NCBI GenBank assembly: GCA_030652215.1
Contig: JAUSBC010000035.1
Location: 1-64,000, forward strand
DNA from: Sideroxyarcus sp.
GTDB taxonomy: Bacteria; Pseudomonadota; Gammaproteobacteria; Burkholderiales; Gallionellaceae
Direction of reading: 5' to 3'
Length of the DNA: 64,000 bases
The notes beneath the pieces were generated by a model, which saw only the letters and a program-made list of their open reading frames with translations, was not told the origin of the DNA and ran no database searches. A program made the position numbers and the translations under genes. How positions within the stretch are numbered: the stretch's first letter is position 1; each line of letters starts with the position of its first letter. This document shows, piece after piece, positions 60,387 through 64,000 of this stretch.

Positions 60387-60400
60387 CCCGACAAGTCGGG
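60387..60400. repeat. Small REP-type hairpin before the tolC 3' end
   Basis: CCCGAC-AA-GTCGGG, followed by CTCCTACA. The flank is like that of the palindrome at 2120-2167 (TAGGAGC family). It sits 40 bases beyond the tolC stop and may act as a transcript end. Confidence 0.6.
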
Positions 60401-60439
60401 CTCCTACAACACACGAACGACCCAATATACCTTACTGGC

Positions 60440-61768
60440 CTAATGCAGTGCCTGATTCACCCTGCCCAGATCCACCTCGGCCAGCCCGCCCACCGCCGCC
60501 TTCAGGCTGAGTTGACTGACCAAGTAGTTGTATTGCGCCTGATACAGGTCGCGCCGCGTCGCATACATCTGTTGTTGGGCGTTCAGCACATCGAGGCTGG
60601 TGCGCACACCGACTTCCTGTCCCAGTTTGCTGGCCTGTAGCAGGCTTTCGCTGGATTTCAGGGCTTGCTGCAGTGCTTGCACCTGGGCGATGCCGTTCAC
60701 CACGCCTAGGTAGGCCTGGCGGGTTTGCAGTTCGACGTTGCGGCGCGCGTTTTCCAGGTCTTGTTTGGCTTTTTCGCGGTTGGCATCGGCTTCGCGCCAT
60801 TTGGATTGGGTGGCACCGCCCTGGAACAGCGGCAGGTTGAGCTGGACGCCGACGCTGGTGCTGCGCATTTCGTTATGGCCGTTCAGGCCGCCGTAGGCGA
60901 TGCTTTTGTTGTAGTTGGCCACGAGGTCGATGGTGGGCAGGTGGCCGCCCCGGTTGCGCGCGACTTCCTGTTCGGACAGTTCGTACGCGGCTTGCGCCAT
61001 GGCGATCTGGTAGTTGCCAAGTTGTGCGTCCGCTATCCATTTTTGCGCATCGGCCGGGTCGGGCGTTTCGAGCTTGAAAGCGCTGCCCAGCACGTTGAGG
61101 GCCTCGAAGTCGCCGTTGATGAGTTGCTGCAGGGTGCGGCGCTTGATTTCAAGGTTGCTGGCGGCGGCGAGTTCCTGGGAAACGATGAGGTCGTAGCGGG
61201 CCTGGGCTTCGTAGGTGTCGGTGATGGTGGCGGTGCCGACTTCGAAGTTGCGCTTGGCTTGTTCGAGTTGCTGGGCGATGGCGGTTTTCTGGGCGGCGGT
61301 GAGGTGCACGGTGTCCTGCGCAATCAGCACGTCGAAGTAGGTTTGCGCGCTGCGCTGAATGATGTCTTGTTCCGCCAGTTTGAACTGGGCTTCGGAGATC
61401 ATCACTTGCAGCTCGGCCTCGTTGTAGGCGGCCCAGTTCTGTTCGCGGAACAGGGGTTGGACCAGAGTCACGCCGTGGCCGTGGGAGTAGTATTTGTAGT
61501 TGCCGCTGCCGTCGCTAAACCGGGGATCGTAAAACGTGGCGTCGAGGTCGTTTTTGGTGGTATTGGCGGTCAGGTTGACGCTGGGCAACAGCAGGGCGCG
61601 GCCTTGCGTCAGTTTTTCCTGTCCGGCCTGCTGGGCGGCACGAGCGGAGGCGAACACGGCGTCATGGCTTTGGGCGGCGCGGTAGATGTCGAGCAGGTCC
61701 GCAGCACTTGCCAGCGGACTCACGCCCAGCGCCAATAACACGCCGACAGCCATTTTGGATAAATTCAT
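60440..61768 (-). CDS. tolC: TolC-family outer-membrane efflux protein
   Basis: About 442-residue outer-membrane channel partner of tripartite efflux or type I secretion. A signal peptide (MNLSKMAVGVLLALG...ASA) is followed by two OEP repeats: DLLDIYRAAQSHDAVFASAR and the C-terminal LGQEVGVRTSLDVLNAQQQM, with long coiled helices between. AGGAG precedes ATG 61768. A perfect palindrome lies upstream and a duplicated 3' scrap downstream. Confidence 0.94.
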   Translation of the reverse strand: MNLSKMAVGVLLALGVSPLASAADLLDIYRAAQSHDAVFASARAAQQAGQEKLTQGRALLLPSVNLTANTTKNDLDATFYDPRFSDGSGNYKYYSHGHGVTLVQPLFREQNWAAYNEAELQVMISEAQFKLAEQDIIQRSAQTYFDVLIAQDTVHLTAAQKTAIAQQLEQAKRNFEVGTATITDTYEAQARYDLIVSQELAAASNLEIKRRTLQQLINGDFEALNVLGSAFKLETPDPADAQKWIADAQLGNYQIAMAQAAYELSEQEVARNRGGHLPTIDLVANYNKSIAYGGLNGHNEMRSTSVGVQLNLPLFQGGATQSKWREADANREKAKQDLENARRNVELQTRQAYLGVVNGIAQVQALQQALKSSESLLQASKLGQEVGVRTSLDVLNAQQQMYATRRDLYQAQYNYLVSQLSLKAAVGGLAEVDLGRVNQALH

Positions 61769-61778
61769 CACCTGCTCC

Positions 61779-61802
61779 TAATATTAGAGAACGCTAATAT
61801 TA
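61779..61802. promoter_or_regulatory. Perfect palindrome upstream of tolC
   Basis: TAATATTAG (61779-61787) and CTAATATTA (61794-61802) are exact inverted arms 6 bases apart, within 35 bases of the tolC ATG and between tolC and pcm. This size and position suit a dimeric repressor site such as a MarR- or TetR-type operator; the regulator is unknown. Confidence 0.5.
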
Positions 61803-61860
61803 CATGCAAAGGCGATACATTACAAGCCGACAAGGACTTCCCGGACCCGCCGGGAACGGG

Positions 61861-62505
61861 TCAGAACACGAAACGTTCGGGTTGCGGTGCGTTCGCCAGC
61901 GGGGCAACGCTGGTCTCGAACAGGGTGGTTGTCTCGAAAACGCCCGGGGCGACGCAAGTCACCAGCGTTGCGTGCATTGCGGGCGCATCGCCCACGATGG
62001 CGAACAGCCGTCCGCCCGGGTTCAGCATGGCGTAGAAAGTTTCCGGCGCCGTCGGCACCGAGCCGGTCAGCACGATGGCGTCGAATTTTTCGTTGCCCCA
62101 GCCTGTGGAGGCGTCGCCGACTTCCAGCGTGACGTTGTCGTAATGATGCGCGGCCAGCGTGCGTGCGGCGCGCGCGCTCAGTTCCTGCACCATCTCCACG
62201 CTGGTCACATGCTGCGCCATGCGCGAGAGCAGCGCGGTCAGGAAACCGCTGCCCGTGCCCACTTCCAGCACGCGGTCGGTCGGTTTCAGTTTGAGCGATT
62301 GCAAGGCGCGCGCTTCCAGCTTGGGCGACCACATGCTCACGCCGTGGCCCAGCGGTATTTCCACATCCATGAAAGCCAGCGCCTGTTTGTCCACCGGCAC
62401 GAAATGCTCGCGTTTGACCTTCTTGATGAGGTCGAGCACGTCGGCATCCAGCACGTCCCAGGGGCGTATCTGTTGTTCCACCATATTGAAGCGAGCGAGT
62501 TCCAT
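61861..62505 (-). CDS. pcm: Protein-L-isoaspartate O-methyltransferase
   Basis: 214-residue SAM methyltransferase of the repair type. MVEQQIRPWDVLDADVLDLI, RVLEVGTGSGFLTALLSRMA and FDAIVLTGSVP match the group found beside tolC in betaproteobacteria. ATG 62505 is chosen because GGGGG lies 9 bases upstream; at 62514 it touches the codon. Some members of this divergent group may not be true isoaspartate enzymes. Confidence 0.88.
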   Translation of the reverse strand: MELARFNMVEQQIRPWDVLDADVLDLIKKVKREHFVPVDKQALAFMDVEIPLGHGVSMWSPKLEARALQSLKLKPTDRVLEVGTGSGFLTALLSRMAQHVTSVEMVQELSARAARTLAAHHYDNVTLEVGDASTGWGNEKFDAIVLTGSVPTAPETFYAMLNPGGRLFAIVGDAPAMHATLVTCVAPGVFETTTLFETSVAPLANAPQPERFVF

Positions 62506-62627
62506 ATTGTTCATCCCCCTGTCCCCTTGCTGCGTAGTTTTAAATCCCGGCGCAGTATAGCAAGCGTACCCGCACGGCTCAACGATTGTATTGGGCCTTC
62601 CGGCTTGCCTTAAACCGGGCTTTCCAG

Positions 62628-64000
<1,373 letters not shown>

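Noticed and set aside
60725-61738. 337-codon plus-strand frame opposite tolC
   Set aside because: Gly/Val-rich mirror of the TolC codons with no recognisable domain.

Overview
The window is a chromosomal segment of a Gram-negative bacterium, most likely a betaproteobacterium of the Nitrosomonadales/Gallionellaceae type. That placement is inference from gene content and order: csp next to infA, an EPS-associated MarR-type regulator beside waaC-waaA, and rfb, tolC, pcm and thiC together, with no marker RNA present. It is dominated by one very large cell-surface polysaccharide locus (about 15-61 kb), flanked by GC-rich housekeeping genes. I saw no rRNA, tRNA, CRISPR array or intact insertion sequence.

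Left flank (1-14.9 kb): the 3' part of gcvP, tpx with a clear terminator, a P2-type cation ATPase, a broken Na/Pi-cotransporter start, a CPA2 antiporter coupled to a tiny upstream ORF, a PfkB kinase, a VOC protein, a fructosamine-kinase-like protein, an ankyrin protein, a cold-shock gene, infA, apaH and msbA.

Glycosyltransferase block (15-26 kb): visibly AT-richer DNA with genes on both strands. It holds a frameshifted methyltransferase, two GT10-type (fucosyltransferase-like) enzymes, an O-antigen-ligase-like protein, a GT9 enzyme and several GT2/GT4 enzymes.

O-antigen assembly (25-41 kb, mostly minus strand): a WbpM/PglF-like dehydratase, a WbpL/WecA-like initiating transferase and a WbpV-like epimerase/reductase, which together suggest a QuiNAc- or FucNAc-type first sugar. 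A VapBC-like toxin-antitoxin module sits between the last two. Two GT4 genes, a methyltransferase, a Wzy-like polymerase, a capsule-type protein with cysteine pairs and a decayed partial copy of it, a Wzx flippase, another GT4 and two more methyltransferases follow.

Sugar-nucleotide supply (42-54 kb, minus): the most unusual part is a tight operon of NeuB-like synthase, KdsC-like phosphatase, SDR, aldehyde dehydrogenase, CMP-sugar synthetase and a full-length transketolase. No hydrolysing 2-epimerase (NeuC type) is present. I infer an uncommon CMP-activated 2-keto-3-deoxy acid. Upstream are two different GDP-mannose 4,6-dehydratase-like genes, GDP-fucose synthase, a bifunctional mannose-1-phosphate guanylyltransferase, and an EPS-associated MarR-type regulator.

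Right flank (54-64 kb): waaC-waaA (core heptose and Kdo transfer), rfbBDAC (dTDP-rhamnose), a duplicated 3' scrap of tolC bordered by REP-like repeats, tolC with a perfect palindrome upstream, pcm, and a TPP riboswitch leading into thiC, which runs off the end.
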